From Muscardinus avellanarius (Eukaryota > Chordata > Mammalia > Rodentia > Gliridae): a DNA stretch of 64,000 nucleotides. The notes below the pieces were generated by a model that was not told the origin of the DNA, made no database searches, and worked only from the letters and a program-made list of their open reading frames with translations. Of this stretch, positions 1 to 11,068 are shown piece after piece; the first letter of the stretch is position 1; every line of letters starts with the position of its first letter. The stretch lies in contig OY726561.1 in NCBI GenBank assembly GCA_963383645.1, positions 28,252,826 to 28,316,825 on the forward strand, given 5' to 3'. A program made the position numbers and the translations under genes.

Positions 1-760
1 CTGCTGGTGGGAATGTAAATTAATACAGTCATGATGGAAAACAGTATGGAGGTGTCTCAAAAAAAAAACTAAAAAAAAAAAAAAACCTACCACGTGATCC
101 AGCTATCTTATTTAAGAGCATATATAAAAAAAATAAAATCAACATATTGAAAAAGCACTTATCACATTTATTGCATTTTTTATAATAGTCATGATATGGA
201 ATTCAACCTAGATATCCCTTGATGGATAAAGACAGTGCAGTATATTGTGGTCTCTAGACACACACACCCACATACACTCATACACAGAGATTTTCAACTA
301 TAAGAAAGAATAAATTCCTGTCATTTGCAGCAAAATGGATGGAGCTGGAAACATTATGTTAAGCCACATAAACCAAACACAGAAAGACTATTGCCATGTA
401 TTATCTTTCATGTGGAAGCCAAAATAATCTCAAAGTAGAAGAGAGTCAAATACCAATTACTGAATACTAAGAAAAGTGGTGAAAGGAGTGAGGAACGTTA
501 ATAACAGATATTAAAATGCAAGCACATAGGAGAAATAATTTCCAACACAGTAGGGTGACTATCGTTTACAGTAACCTATTATATATTTTATATCCAACTA
601 GAAAATAGGAGCTAAAAGGCTAAAAATATTAAAAAATGATAAGGAGATAGAAATGATAATTACCTTGATTTTATCTGTACACACTGTGTATTTATGTGTA
701 TATATATATATATACATATATATACATATACATATACATATGTATATATATTGAAATAAT
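1..760 (+). mobile_element. L1 LINE, 3'-terminal fragment (old)
   Basis: Sense-strand end of an L1. The opening 'CTGCTGGTGGGAATGTAAA' is the usual block just before the end of ORF2. It is followed by diverged 'GATGGAGCTGGAAACATTATG' and 'CACATAAACCAAACACAGAAAG' text and a 3' UTR with 'GGGTGACTATCGTTTACAGTAA'. Frame is lost, so this is a fossil. It is cut by the window edge and ends in a TA/CATA microsatellite (about 699-752) that probably grew from the tail. Confidence 0.8.
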
Positions 761-962
761 GTCATAGCCCTATAGTGAAGGAAAGAAAAATAAAAGATTA
801 AAAATAGTATATTTAACTAATAAATTAAAATTCTATTTAAAAATATTAATGAGAGAAAAACTACTAGATAACTTGATTGAGGAAAAAGTAATAAGGAAGT
901 ATAGATACACAAAATTAGGAATGACAAAATAAAAATAAACCTTTGAAACTCAAGAAATAAAA

Positions 963-1010
<48 letters not shown>

Positions 1011-1329
1011 ATTGCAGAACTCTATTCAGATAAATTTGAAAAGCTACATTGTTAGGGACATAGATATTATGTGATATTACTGAAATGTATTACATTTCAG
1101 GTATCAGTCTTAAATGATCGATTTACATACCTAAAATCACAGAAAACTATCAAGGAGTTATTCTATAAAAAAATTCATTAGACCTTTATGGCTTTACAAG
1201 GAATTACTATTTTCAACTACCAGAGAGTCTAAAGATTCTAGAAGTTAGTGTAGTGTACCAACAATAATTTTACTTCCCTTTATGAGTCAGGCATGACAGT
1301 GTTACCTACCTAACAAGATAAAAATATTA
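761..1329. other. AT-rich interval with (CA)n microsatellite
   Basis: No gene seen. A (CA)21-22 tract occupies about 964-1007. The rest is AT-rich single-copy-looking sequence or decayed L1. The reading frame across the CA tract is low-complexity cysteine/valine text and is not a gene. Confidence 0.6.
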
Positions 1330-1990
1330 TAAAGAAAAAACAAAAACCAGCATTAGTCAGACACAGTAATTCAAGGATGCTAGATAGAATACTCATAGAC
1401 ATAATCCTTGGAGTAAAATAGAAAGAAAATAAGTGACCATGACCAAATAAAATGTATTCCAGAAATGTAAGGCCACATTAATATTAGGAAATCTCTTGTT
1501 ATCAAATGCTGTATCAGAGATGTAAGCAAAAAATAAGTAACAGGTGTATCAACAAATACTGTCACAACAAAAACAAACACCCATTCATGATAAGAAAAAA
1601 AGTAGTCAGGAGATTACAGAAAAAGAAAATCTCTAACTGGAACAAGCCATACCAGACCTTAAAATACAGTACCAAGTCTCTATAATTAAAACATGTAGTC
1701 CTGGCACATAAATAGACAAATAATCTTGAAAAATAAAATCTAACAGAAGTAATGTAGAGTATATATTAGAATTTAGTACATGTTAAAGGTGACATATCAA
1801 ACCTTTGGGGTCATGAAGAAGTTTTTATTACATTGGGCTATGACAATTGAGTAGCGCTTGGAAAAAGACAAATTTGAATCCATATCTCATAGTATAAATT
1901 CAAATAAATGATAAATTAAGTTTCTAAATGCAAATCTGAAGCCACACAAGTACTAGAAAATATGAATGAATATGAACCATGGATTATCAA
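1330..1990 (+). mobile_element. L1 LINE ORF2 remnant (old, deleted)
   Basis: Patchy sense matches to L1 ORF2: 'GACCATGACCAAATAAAATG' near 1434, 'ACACCCATTCATGATAAGAA' near 1577, then 'CATACCAGACCTTAAAATAC' near 1649, and 'CTACTAGAAAAT'-type text near 1950. ORF2 landmarks that should be far apart are close together, so large internal deletions are implied. Stops occur in every frame. Confidence 0.65.
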
Positions 1991-2017
1991 AAGCCTAAAA
2001 GGTTCCCATTGCAGCAT

Positions 2018-2244
2018 TTTATTTTATTTTATTTTATTTTCTGCAGTACTGGGGATGGAACGCATGGACATTCTTTCTCCGAGCTACAACCCCAGCCCTA
2101 TTTTTTTATTCTTTCTTTTTAAGCAGGGTCTCACTGAGCTGCAAAGGGCCTTACTAAGTAACTGAGGATGTATGAGAACCTGGATCCTTCTGTCTCAGCC
2201 TCCCAAGTACTGGGATTGCAATCGTGTGCCTCCACACCTGGCTG
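2018..2244 (-). mobile_element. Composite B1-ID SINE
   Basis: Antisense copy. A reversed (AAAAT)n tail lies at 2018-2040, then the ID-like tail ('GTACTGGGGATGGAACGCAT'), linker and 7SL-like head ending 'CCACACCTGGCT'. Full length and moderately diverged. The element is marked by polymerase III-type box remnants, not by any ORF. Confidence 0.88.
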
Positions 2245-2719
2245 CAGTTTTGTTTTGTATTTTAAAAAATGCGAGAAGCAACCTAATACTAATGTACAGA
2301 AAGGCTTTTGGAAATATTGTTAGGGCAACACAATAGAGGATTGTGGTGTTGGAATAAAGAAACAGAAAGATATCTGTGGACTGATTTTGATGGGTTTCTA
2401 GGATAATCTGTTAAAAGAAGAGGGCAAATTGGAAGTGAAAAGGTATAGTAGCGACCTTTCTTATAAGAAAAAAAGTAGTATAAGAAAATGAATTCATCTG
2501 CACATTTTTGCAAAAGAAACACTGGAAAGACAGACCAGATACCAAAGAGAGTAGTTTTCTCCAGCAAGCAGGAGAGGAAACAATGGGTAGAAGGATAAAA
2601 TGGGAACATGGATCTGAGAAGGTTGAAAGAACACTTTTCCAAGTATAATTGTTTTAATAGTTTCATGTCTTTGAAACAATGTAATTTCCATATGTTCTCC
2701 AATATTTTCTTTATTTTGT
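2245..2719. other. Unassigned non-repetitive interval
   Basis: No SINE, LINE or RNA gene recognised. A 153-codon minus-strand open frame (2289-2750) covers it, but it runs into the next SINE, has low-complexity F/L/S-rich text and shows no domain, so I do not call it a gene. Confidence 0.4.
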
Positions 2720-2910
2720 GCGTGGTAGTGGGGATTGAACCCAGGGGCATTTTACTTCTGAGCTACATCCCCAGCCCTGTTGTTTTATTTATATCTCACT
2801 AAGTTTTGGAGGGCCTCACTAAGTAGCTGAGGCTGGCTGTGAACCTGCGATTCACCTGTCGCAGCCTCTCCAGTACTGGGATGGCAAGCATTTCTACCAC
2901 ATCTGGCTCC
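2720..2910 (-). mobile_element. Composite B1-ID SINE
   Basis: Antisense: 'GGGGATTGAACCCAGGGGCA' (ID-like tail) at the left, 'CTCACTAAGTAGCTGAGGCT' in the middle, and a 7SL-like head ending 'CCACATCTGGCT'. Decayed copy. Confidence 0.88.
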
Positions 2911-3097
2911 TCCAAATTTTTTTTTTAAAAACTAAAATATTTCCAATCTCAATATATGTACAGGGAATGAAAGGGAGTGAGATAAGATCTGGAAGGAAGC
3001 ACATCAAGTAGATGTGCTTGTATGTATCACTCTTAACATTATGATGTATATTTAGATTATAATGCATGGAAAACAACATATTGTTTTTTTTAAACTA

Positions 3098-3306
3098 AAA
3101 TGGATCAGGGCATGGTGATGCACTCTTGGACCTAGTACTTGGGAGTCTGAGACAGGAGAATCCCAGACTTGTGGCCAGACTCAGAGAACCTCCACAATTT
3201 AGCGGGACTCTGTTTCAAAATTTAAAAAATAATAAATAAAATAGGGCTGGGTGTGTAGCTAAGAAATAGAATGTCCCTGGTTTAAATTCCCAGTACCCCA
3301 AAATAT
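3098..3306 (+). mobile_element. Composite B1-ID SINE
   Basis: Sense: 'CAGGGCATGGTGATGCACTC' head, 'GACTCTGTTTCAAAATTT' at the end of the head, 'GGGCTGGGTGTGTAGCTAAG' ID-like start and a terminal 'CCCAGTACCCC'. Decayed. Confidence 0.85.
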
Positions 3307-3569
3307 AAGAAGAAGAAGAATTTTTAAAAAGCTAAAATAAGCCATGTTGTGAAGTTGACCTCCCAATATCTGGAGGTAGTATAACTAGTAACAAACTAAC
3401 TTCATTATGCTATATATAAACCACATAACCACACTGAATGGAATGGAGAAGAAAATAAGGAAACAAGGCAAATTTGGAAAAAACTACCTTGAGGTAAGGC
3501 AAAAAATAATTGTACATGATTACTTTTCCCTGACAAGTAAATCTGTTTCCCATACTAATTAGCAATTGT

Positions 3570-4155
3570 TGTAGTTGATTTATAGTTTGGGTCCGTAATG
3601 GCCCCCAAAGGCTAATGTGTTGAAGGCTTGGTTCCCATTTGGTGATGCTATTTAGAAACTACAGTGGAAGCTTAGAAGTTGGGGCTTTGTTGGAAGAAGT
3701 AGTTTCAGCCTGTCCCCAGCACCATCCTCTTTCTTGGTGGCCTCAGTGAGGTGAGCAACTCTGCTCCATTGCAACTTTTCTCTTTGTTCTGCCTCGCATG
3801 AGGCCCAAAGGAATGGAGCCAGCTGACTGTTGAATCCTCTGCAACCATGAGCCAAAACAAGTGTTTTCTCCTTTAACTTGATTGACCTTAGGTATTTTGT
3901 TTTTTCTTTGTTTGTTTGTGGGTCTGAGAATGGAACTCAGGGGCATTCAACCTTTAAGTTACACCCCCTGCCCTATTGTTTATTCTTTAATCAGAAACAG
4001 GGTCTCACTAAGTTACGGAGGGCCTAAGTAGCTGAGGCTGTCTGCGAACCGTGATCCTCTAGTCTCAGCCTCCCGAATGCTGGGATTACAAGTGTGTGCC
4101 ACCACACCCGGCTTACCTCAGGTATTTTGTCACAACAACAGAAAGCTAAAACAAG
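3570..4155 (+). mobile_element. MaLR-like solo LTR, split by a SINE
   Basis: An LTR-like unit. It begins near 'TATAGTTTGGGTCCGTAATG', contains 'AATGTGTTGAAGGCTTGGTT' (with one base before it), and ends 'CATGAGCCAAAACAAG' then 'AGGTATTTTGTCACAACAAC'. The ending is typical of mammalian ERVL-MaLR LTRs. No internal retroviral genes are next to it, so it is a solo LTR. Exact subfamily not determined. A SINE at 3901-4114 interrupts its 3' part. Confidence 0.55.
3901..4114 (-). mobile_element. Composite B1-ID SINE inserted in LTR
   Basis: Antisense SINE with all three parts, ending 'CCACCACACCCGGCT'. It is flanked by 16-bp direct repeats: ACCTTAGGTATTTTGT at 3885-3900 and ACCTCAGGTATTTTGT at 4115-4130, one mismatch. 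That is a clear target-site duplication, so the SINE is younger than the LTR. Confidence 0.92.
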
Positions 4156-5019
4156 GAAGTCTATTGTAGATAATAAGAATGAGGTTTTTTACTGTAATAA
4201 ATAATTGTTACAAGAAAGGAAAGGTGAGAAGTTAGACTTAAAGCTATCATATTAGATTGGAATAAAAATAACTGTATTAACATAGTATTTATAAAGAGAA
4301 AAATTTAGAAATAAATATGTATATGTACACAGGTATTAGCATCAGTAATTTATTTCCAAACTTTTTTCATTAAAAGGTTCTAGAAGCAATAATGTTTGAG
4401 TAGCAATATGTATACCTACTACCCAGACCTTAGTTTCTAAATATCATTGTCTAACAAAAAACCAGAGCTCCAGGGACAATTCCTCTTCTTGGGGACTTGT
4501 TAAGAAAGGTCTCTTAATCAGACTAATTTTTTTTCACAATATCTGAAATGATGAAAAAATGTCAACAACAAAGTATAAAATAATATTTATTGATTACAAT
4601 CCTTAAAATACAAAAGTATGTATTTGTTTAAATGCTCCTGCAAAAATATATATATAATTGATTAAAGAGATAGAAAACAGGGACATGTCCTTCCTAAGAA
4701 GAATTTTAATCAGTAAATGTAGAAGAAATGAGGGGCATACAAAATCACATTAAGTAAAAAGAATAGTAGTAATCATTATAGACATGAATATTAACAAATG
4801 TTATATTAGTAGAAAAAGATTGAAAAAACCCAGCATATTTGTATAGTCTGAAAAAAACCCAGATGTATATGTTTGCATTTCTCCTCCAAGAAATATATTT
4901 ATTTTAAATGGAAAAATAGTAGCTTTTATGAGAAAAATGTGAGAGTTGTTACCTTACTCAAGTACTAAGGGTAGTAATAAGATATTTTGGTGTCAAGTAT
5001 CCCCTGACCCTATACATTG
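4156..5019. other. AT-rich interval, possibly decayed L1 3' UTR
   Basis: No gene or recognisable SINE. Text such as 'AGGGACAATTCCTCTTCTTG' near 4472 may belong to the L1 3' UTR that follows, but I could not align it well. Confidence 0.35.
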
Positions 5020-5345
5020 AGAAGAAATATCAGTGCTCAAATACATAATTACAAGGTATTCATGAGAAAACAGCTGAGCAACTTCCAGAGAATAAATGGA
5101 CAGTGAGCATTAAAAGTGCCAAGGTCATAAAAGGTAAAAAGGAGAAGCTATAGTATACAGAGAGTAAATAAGATACAACAAAAAAGATAACGTGAAAAAA
5201 TGTGACACTAATTTCCCGGGTTTGATAATTGTACTGCAGTTATGTAAGTTGTTACTACTAGGGGTTCTATGTAAAGGGTATGTGTGAACTTTATGTTATT
5301 TGTACAACTTTTCTAAAGGACTAAATTTATTTGAAAAAAAGTATA
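5020..5345 (+). mobile_element. L1 LINE 3' UTR end (old)
   Basis: 'TTTGATAATTGTACTGCAGT', 'AAGTTGTTACTACTAGGGGT' and 'TTTGTACAACTTTTCTAAAG' follow the layout of old mammalian L1 3' ends. The A-rich tail at 5334-5340 passes directly into the TA microsatellite. Confidence 0.55.
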
Positions 5346-5481
5346 TATATATATATATATATACATGTATATATGTATATATATTATATGTGTGTATATA
5401 AATATATGCATATATATATTTATATATGTATATATTTATATATATGTATATATGTATACATGTATATATACTTTTATATAT

Positions 5482-5524
<43 letters not shown>

Positions 5525-5525
5525 A
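5341..5525. repeat. Compound (TA)n/(CATATA)n/(CA)n microsatellite
   Basis: About 185 bp of almost pure alternating purine-pyrimidine sequence: TA repeats, TATG/TACA variants, then (CA)n about 5487-5514, then TA. Open frames on both strands here consist of I/Y/C/V/H text and are artefacts. It sits exactly at an L1 tail. Confidence 0.95.
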
Positions 5526-5651
5526 TCACAACCCTTTAAAAAAGTTAGTAATTTACTTTGGACTTGATGCAGTCTTGCCCTGATGCTAACAAATGTGACT
5601 TGAATCTGTCATGAATTTACTTATTTAATGTCCATTTGTAATATAATTGAA

Positions 5652-5997
5652 AGCCACGCATGGCAGCACACACCTGTAATCCCAGTACTTCTGAGGCTGA
5701 GACAGGAGAATTATAAGTTCAAGGACAGTCTAAGCAAGAGGTGGGAATCTCTTGAACCTAGTGAAACCCTGTTTCAAAATAATAATAAAGCCAGGCATGG
5801 TGGCACATGCTTGTAATCCCAGTACTTAGGAGGCTGAGACAGGAGGATCTCAGAGGTTTGAAGTCAGCCTCAGCTACTTAGGGAGGCTCTCAGCAAATTT
5901 AGTGAGACCCTGTTTCTAAATAAAATATAAAATAGGTCTGGGAATGTAGCTGAGAGATACAAAGCACCTGGGTTCCATCCCAGGTACCACAAAAATT

Positions 5998-6048
<51 letters not shown>

Positions 6049-6092
6049 TAAGGCTGGGGGTATAGCTTGAAGGTAGAATGCCCCTTGGGGTT

Positions 6093-6143
<51 letters not shown>
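5652..6143 (+). mobile_element. Composite B1-ID SINE, split by a second SINE
   Basis: The head ('GCCACGCATGGCAGCACACA') runs 5652-5788. Its ID-like tail ('AAGGCTGGGGGTATAGCTTG') reappears at about 6049-6095, after an inserted SINE and its AAT tail. A (TG)24 tract at 6096-6143 replaces the usual tail. The AATAAT-type text on both sides of the insert fits a target-site duplication but is ambiguous in simple sequence. Confidence 0.75.
5789..6046 (+). mobile_element. Composite B1-ID SINE, nested, with (AAT)n tail
   Basis: Sense: 'AGCCAGGCATGGTGGCACAT' head, linker 'CTAAATAAAATATAAAATAG', ID-like 'GGTCTGGGAATGTAGCTGAG', ending 'CCCAGGTACCAC'. An (AAT)n tract at 5999-6046 forms the tail. It carries the 'AAATATAAAATAGGTCTGGGA' type linker, one of two common linker types in the window. 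Confidence 0.88.
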
Positions 6144-6146
<3 letters not shown>

Positions 6147-7015
6147 AAAAGATGTAATATATATCTCCTACCTCAATATTTTCATTATCTAAGAAAAGCT
6201 GAGTAAGAGTTTGAAAGATTTCCTTATTCTCTTGATTTCTCTTAATATGCTATTCATGCTACACAGGATAGTTTAAATTATCAAAATTAATAATTTCTAA
6301 AGTAAATTTTTTCCCTAAATTTGGTGCTTTTTTCTTTGTTATTTACTTTTAAGGGGCAAATTTATCCAAAACTAAAATATTAATTAGAAGAGCAAAACAA
6401 GGTGATAAAGAACATACAACAGTTTGGCATCACATATCATTTAACTGTAAATATATTACTGTTCTAAAGGATTGGGCATAATGCTTAGAAAGATCTATCA
6501 GCCAACTGTGAAAGGCATAATAGGAGGAGATAAGAATAGAAAAATGAATACGAAATAGTCCCAGCTGGAAGGAGCTGACAATTCAGCCTGAGAGCAGACA
6601 TGTATGTAAATGATATTTGTAAGTCAGTATTATAGAGATACGTACCATCTACCAAAGTACAATCAGATCTGCCTGCGGGAGGAAGGGAAGTTATATTCAC
6701 AGGAGATGTCAGAGTATTAGAAGACTAGGATCTATTTTTCAGGTGGAAGAGGAAGGGAATAAATTCTCATGCATGTAGAAAAATATCTGTTAATATGTGA
6801 AGCCATAAAAATGGGAGGGGTTTGTACCAATGGAATCAAATTGTGAAGAATAGCGAAAAAAATGGATAGTAAGCTGAAATGAAAGAACTGAACTGCTCTC
6901 TTGGTCTTATTCCATTGTTCATCTTAAAAACAAAGTAAGATTAAAACCACCAGAAGATGTGTACAATAAGTTTTTCCTTCATCCTGCAAACAACCAGAAA
7001 AGGCTCGCTATTTAT
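6144..7015. other. Unassigned AT-rich interval
   Basis: No element or gene recognised. The part around 6480-6800 has better base balance, but no open frame above 71 codons and no motif. Confidence 0.4.
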
Positions 7016-7079
<64 letters not shown>

Positions 7080-7276
7080 TATGGTACTGGGGATTAAATC
7101 CAGGAATTACTTCCCAGCTATACCTCCGGCCCTTCTTACTTTTTGTTTTAAAACAGGGTCTTGCTGGGTTCCTGAGAGTCTTGCTAAATAGTTGAAGCTG
7201 GTCTCAAACCTATGATCCTCCTGTCTCAGCTTCCCAAGTACTTATATTACAGGAGTACACCAACATCTGTGGCTTC
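7016..7276 (-). mobile_element. Composite B1-ID SINE with (TTTC)n tail
   Basis: Antisense SINE body 7081-7276, preceded at 7016-7080 by about 16 TTTC repeats, i.e. a (GAAA)n 3' tail on the element's own strand. Diverged: 'TACCTCCGGCCCTTCTTACT' stands where most copies have 'CATCCCCAGCCCTATTT'. Confidence 0.85.
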
Positions 7277-7734
7277 ACTTTTGCTTTAATGTCTAATTTT
7301 ATTCCATAAACATTCACAAGGAAAATATCTGTATATAAGATAATAGATATAGATAATTAAGAAATAAGTGTTTGCCCTGGAGATATTTAAGTGGGAGAAA
7401 AACAGAGCAAAAAATATGAGAAATAATATTTTCTGAAATAACTTTCTTCTTTCTCTCTCTATTTACACATAAATATATATTAATATAATATTATATATAT
7501 AATTACACTAATGAAGATCTGAGCTGGTTTGTAAACTAGAATGTAAAATATTGTCCGAATCTATTGGACAGCAGGGAAGCCGGCTGGATTTTGAGCTGAA
7601 TATTTTCTTATCACCACTTCTGGGGCAAAGGCTAGACTGTGCTTGCTCAATTTGAATTCTAAGTAAGAATTTTTGTCATTAATTATCTTAACTCTTCATA
7701 CTTCATGCTAAAATAATTATTCAATTATTAAAAA
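7277..7734. other. Unassigned AT-rich interval
   Basis: No gene recognised. TA-rich low-complexity sequence at about 7470-7510. Confidence 0.4.
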
Positions 7735-7866
7735 TTTAATTGGTTGTATTTATTGTAATTATGCATCATAGCAAGGTTCTGAGTGACAGAAACATACGTG
7801 TACATAATATTAGCTATGTGTTTCCCTCCAGGTCCCTCTCTACTTCCTTCTTCCTCCTCATAGATA
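7735..7866 (-). mobile_element. L1-type 3' end, antisense (diverged)
   Basis: The reverse complement has a purine-rich run, 'GTACACGTATGTTTCTGTCA', then 'ATGATGCATAATTACAAT' and a terminal A/T tail. This is the order seen in the clearer copies at 8565, 13523, 28563 and 39475. Assigned by that likeness. Confidence 0.45.
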
Positions 7867-8564
7867 ATATTTACATTAATGAAGATAACTTCATATATGA
7901 ACAAAGGATTATTTGACTGTTCCTATCATCAGATTTTCCCTTTAGTATCTTCCCTCATTTATCTGAAATCCTCTCTGTTTCTTGGTATCTCTCTAACTTC
8001 CTTATATGAGCAAAAAGAAGCTACTTACATTAGATGTATGCTTAAAATTATAAAAAATAAACATATTTGTAATCATTACACTGTATTCAATATTATTTTA
8101 TCCCAAGATTTGAAATTCAATTAAAATAAAATTTTTGAGCATATGAATCTGTGATAACCTATTTCAAAACAGGAATTTCAAGAAGTTTTAATTCTGAGTA
8201 GAATACATAAAGTGGCATAAAATAAATAGGAATAGTATAAAATTAACTTCCATATTCAATGATAGTGTTTAAATACTAAATCCTTATTCCCTCAGTAGAT
8301 GTAATGCTTTACCAAAGATAAAATTTGTCATACCATAAAATTCATTGAGTTTTAGGTATTAAATGTGACTCAGAAATAATTCTGCATCTGTGTAAGATCA
8401 CAGCTGCATTTGGGTAAGGAAAGACTTTGACAGCCGAAAGGTCTGATAAAACATTCTGTAGAGTTTTAAAAAATCACATGCATTAAGGTACTGAAATTTT
8501 TTTTAATCAAGTTCCATAAATATGCTATTTTTCTAGCTAATTCTCATCAAAGTTATTTTATTTG
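7867..8564. other. Unassigned AT-rich interval
   Basis: No element recognised. An 81-codon plus-strand frame (7879-8124) has no recognisable domain and unremarkable AT-rich composition. Confidence 0.4.
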
Positions 8565-8708
8565 TTTTTTTTAATTGTGTATTTGTGTATTATAGTCATA
8601 CATCTTAATGGGGTACAGGATGTTGGAAGCATACATGCACACATCATGCTATTAGCTCTTACCCAATTCTAGCCCCATTCCCTACCTCTCCCTCCTTGTC
8701 ATGTTTGG
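8565..8708 (-). mobile_element. L1-type 3' end, antisense
   Basis: The reverse complement reads purine-rich 'AAGGAGGGAGAGGTAGGGAA', 'GAATTGGGTAAGAGCTAAT', 'TGTGTGCATGTATGCTTCCA', then 'TAAGATGTATGACTATAATA' and an A-rich end. It matches the sense copy at 39475-39871 block for block, so it is another 5'-truncated copy. Confidence 0.65.
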
Positions 8709-9108
8709 TTTAGGTATTGATTTTGATATGTTTGTTAATATATATCATGTGCATTTGAGAATTTCCCTCAAAAATGAGGTCTGAGAACACTAATTCCCCC
8801 CAAATAGTGCATATAAACTACACTGAGCATTTTAATATACAAATGTGATAATCCAGGATGGTGAAGCAGTAAGAAATTTCAGATAGTGATGTTGTAATGT
8901 AGATGTTTAATATTGGTGATCTTTTTTCTATTTTCTTCATCTAATTTTTTATTAATATATACAATTTTAAACACTGAATCCTCCACTAATATTTTTCAAT
9001 ACTTAATTCTCTTATTAATCACAATTACCACCTTAATCTATTATTTTTATATTTTACACAGTCCATTAGCAAAAATAGTTAAAAAAAAAAATTTAAAAAT
9101 TTTTCTTG
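8709..9108. other. Unassigned AT-rich interval
   Basis: No gene recognised. Ends in poly(A)/TTTAAA text at the SINE's insertion site. Confidence 0.4.
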
Positions 9109-9320
9109 AGCCAGGCGTGGTGGCGCATGCTTGTAATCCCCACGCTTGGGAGGCTGAGACAGGAGGATCGCACAGGTTCGAAGTCAGCCTCAGCTACTTA
9201 GTGAGGCTCTCAGCAACTTAAGTGAGACCCTGTTTCCAAATAAAATATAAAATGGGTCTGGGAGTATAGCCCGGAGGTAGAAAGCCTCTGGGTTCTACCT
9301 CCAGTACCACTAATAATAAC

Positions 9321-9368
<48 letters not shown>

Positions 9369-9370
9369 AA
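9109..9370 (+). mobile_element. Composite B1-ID SINE with (AAT)n tail
   Basis: Well-preserved sense copy: 'GCCAGGCGTGGTGGCGCATG' head retaining CpGs, 'CCAAATAAAATATAAAATGG' linker, 'GGAGTATAGCCCGGAGGTAG' ID-like tail, 'CCAGTACCACT' end and an (AAT)n tail at 9311-9370. CpG retention suggests a fairly recent insertion. Confidence 0.93.
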
Positions 9371-9545
9371 ATTTTTCTGTAATTTATTTTCTAGGAGAAT
9401 ATTTGCATAGTAAATTCAAATAATATATCTTACTAAGGTAGAGTGTTAGCTACTGTTATTGAAACAAAGTTGATAATTTTGTAGAGTAGGTAGACAGATA
9501 ACTATTGATAATTTGATAATGTTATCTCCTTTTTAAGGAAATGTT

Positions 9546-11068
9546 TTTATTTTTTGTGGAACATATTGAAAATGGCATACATTCAGACTGTGCTTGGTGC
9601 CCCCTCACCCCCTACTTCACCTTCCCCCCTCCCAACAATGAGTGTCCAGGTTAATCATGCTATATTCATAAATTTTACACATATTTGGATATAGCTCCTC
9701 CATTAATCAAACTCAGCCTTCTTCCCTCCTATCCTTCCATTCTAGCTTTGCTGAGGTTTCCCCTCCATCATCTGGAGTCCCTCTGTTATTGCTTATTATT
9801 ATAGTCCCTAGTTTGGGCATATTAGAGGAAACATATGTTCCTTCTCTTTCTGTTCTTGACTGATCTCACTTAACATAATGTTCTCCAGATCTTTCCATCT
9901 TTTTGAGAATGACATGATTTTGTTCTTCTTTATAGGTGAGTAGAATTCCATTGTGTGTATTTCCCATAATTTTGCAGTCTATTCATCTGTTGATGGAGAC
10001 CTAGATTGGTTCCATAGTTTGGCTATTACAAATTGTGCTGAACAGGGGTATGCATATGTTACTGTAGTTCTCTGATTTCAACCCTTTTGGGAAGATACCC
10101 AGGAGTGGTATAGCTGAATCATATGGTGGATCTAGTTCGAGTTTTTTAAGGAATCTGCACACTGATCTTCATAGTGGCTGAAGTAGATGCAGAATAGCCA
10201 AAGCAATCCTCAGCAATAAGATCCAGGCAGGAGGCATCACAATCCTGGACTTCAAATTATACTATAGAACAATAGTAGTAAAAACATCATGGTATTAGAA
10301 CAACAATAGGAAGACTGACCAGTAGAACAGAATAGAAAATACAAGAAACAAACCCACACACCTATAGTCAATTGATCTTTGACAAAGGGGCCAAACTCAT
10401 ACAGTGGAGAATAGAAAGCCTTTTCAAAAAATGTTGCTGGGAGAACTGGCTATCCATTTGTAGAAAGATGGAACTAAATCCTTATCTCTCACTGTGCACA
10501 GGAATCAACTCAAGATGGATCAAAGACTTAGAAATTAGACCAGAGACTATGAACTTACTAGAGGAGGGCATAGGCTTAACACTCCAACAGATAGACACAG
10601 GCAGTAACTTTCTCAACAAGACCTCCAAAATACAGGAAATTAAAGCAAGATTTAACAAGTGGAATGGCATCAAACTAAAAAGTTTCTTCTCATCAAAGGA
10701 AACCACCAAGAACCTAAGAGAAAGTCTACAAAATGGGAGAAGATCTTTACCAGCCGCCATTCTGATAGAGGGCTAATATCCAGAATATACAAATAGTTCA
10801 AAAGACTCTACACTAGCAAAACAACCCAAACAAGAAATGGGCAACTGAACTGAATAGACACTTCACAAAAGAAGAGATACAAATTGCCAATAATACATGA
10901 AAAGATTTTCAACATCATTAGCCATCAGGGAGATGCAAATCAAAACTACGCTGAGATTCCATCTAACCTCAATCAGAGTGGCAAGCATAAATAAATCATG
11001 TAAAAACAAATGCTGGCAAGGATGTGGGGAAAAAGGAACTCTTACACTGTTGGGAGTGCAAAGTAGTT
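9546..11068 (-). mobile_element. L1 LINE with internal inversion (twin-priming form)
   Basis: Two abutting L1 segments in opposite orientations. Segment 9546-10186 is antisense: its reverse complement holds the end of ORF2 and the 3' UTR, and a T-rich run at the left end is the reversed poly(A). Segment about 10190-11068 is sense ORF2 ending 'TTACACTGTTGGGAGTGCAA'. In L1 coordinates the sense segment stops where the antisense one starts, around 'TAGTTCAGCCACTATG'. This is the expected product of twin priming for a minus-strand insertion whose 5' part was inverted. Confidence 0.8.
10372..10776 (+). pseudogene. L1 ORF2 C-terminal fragment (broken)
   Basis: A 134-codon open stretch inside the inverted L1 segment. 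'FDKGAKLIQWR', 'KMELNPYLSL' and 'WIKDLEIRPETMNLLEEG' are typical of the region after the reverse-transcriptase domain of L1 ORF2. Endonuclease and reverse-transcriptase catalytic parts are absent, so it cannot act on its own. The ATG is internal to ORF2 and has no meaning as a start. Confidence 0.8.

Noticed and set aside
2289..2750. 153-codon minus-strand frame, among the longest in the window
   Set aside because: Low-complexity composition, runs into a SINE, no domain; a length reachable by chance in 64 kb.
10482..10760. 92-codon minus-strand frame
   Set aside because: Antisense shadow of the L1 ORF2 fragment.
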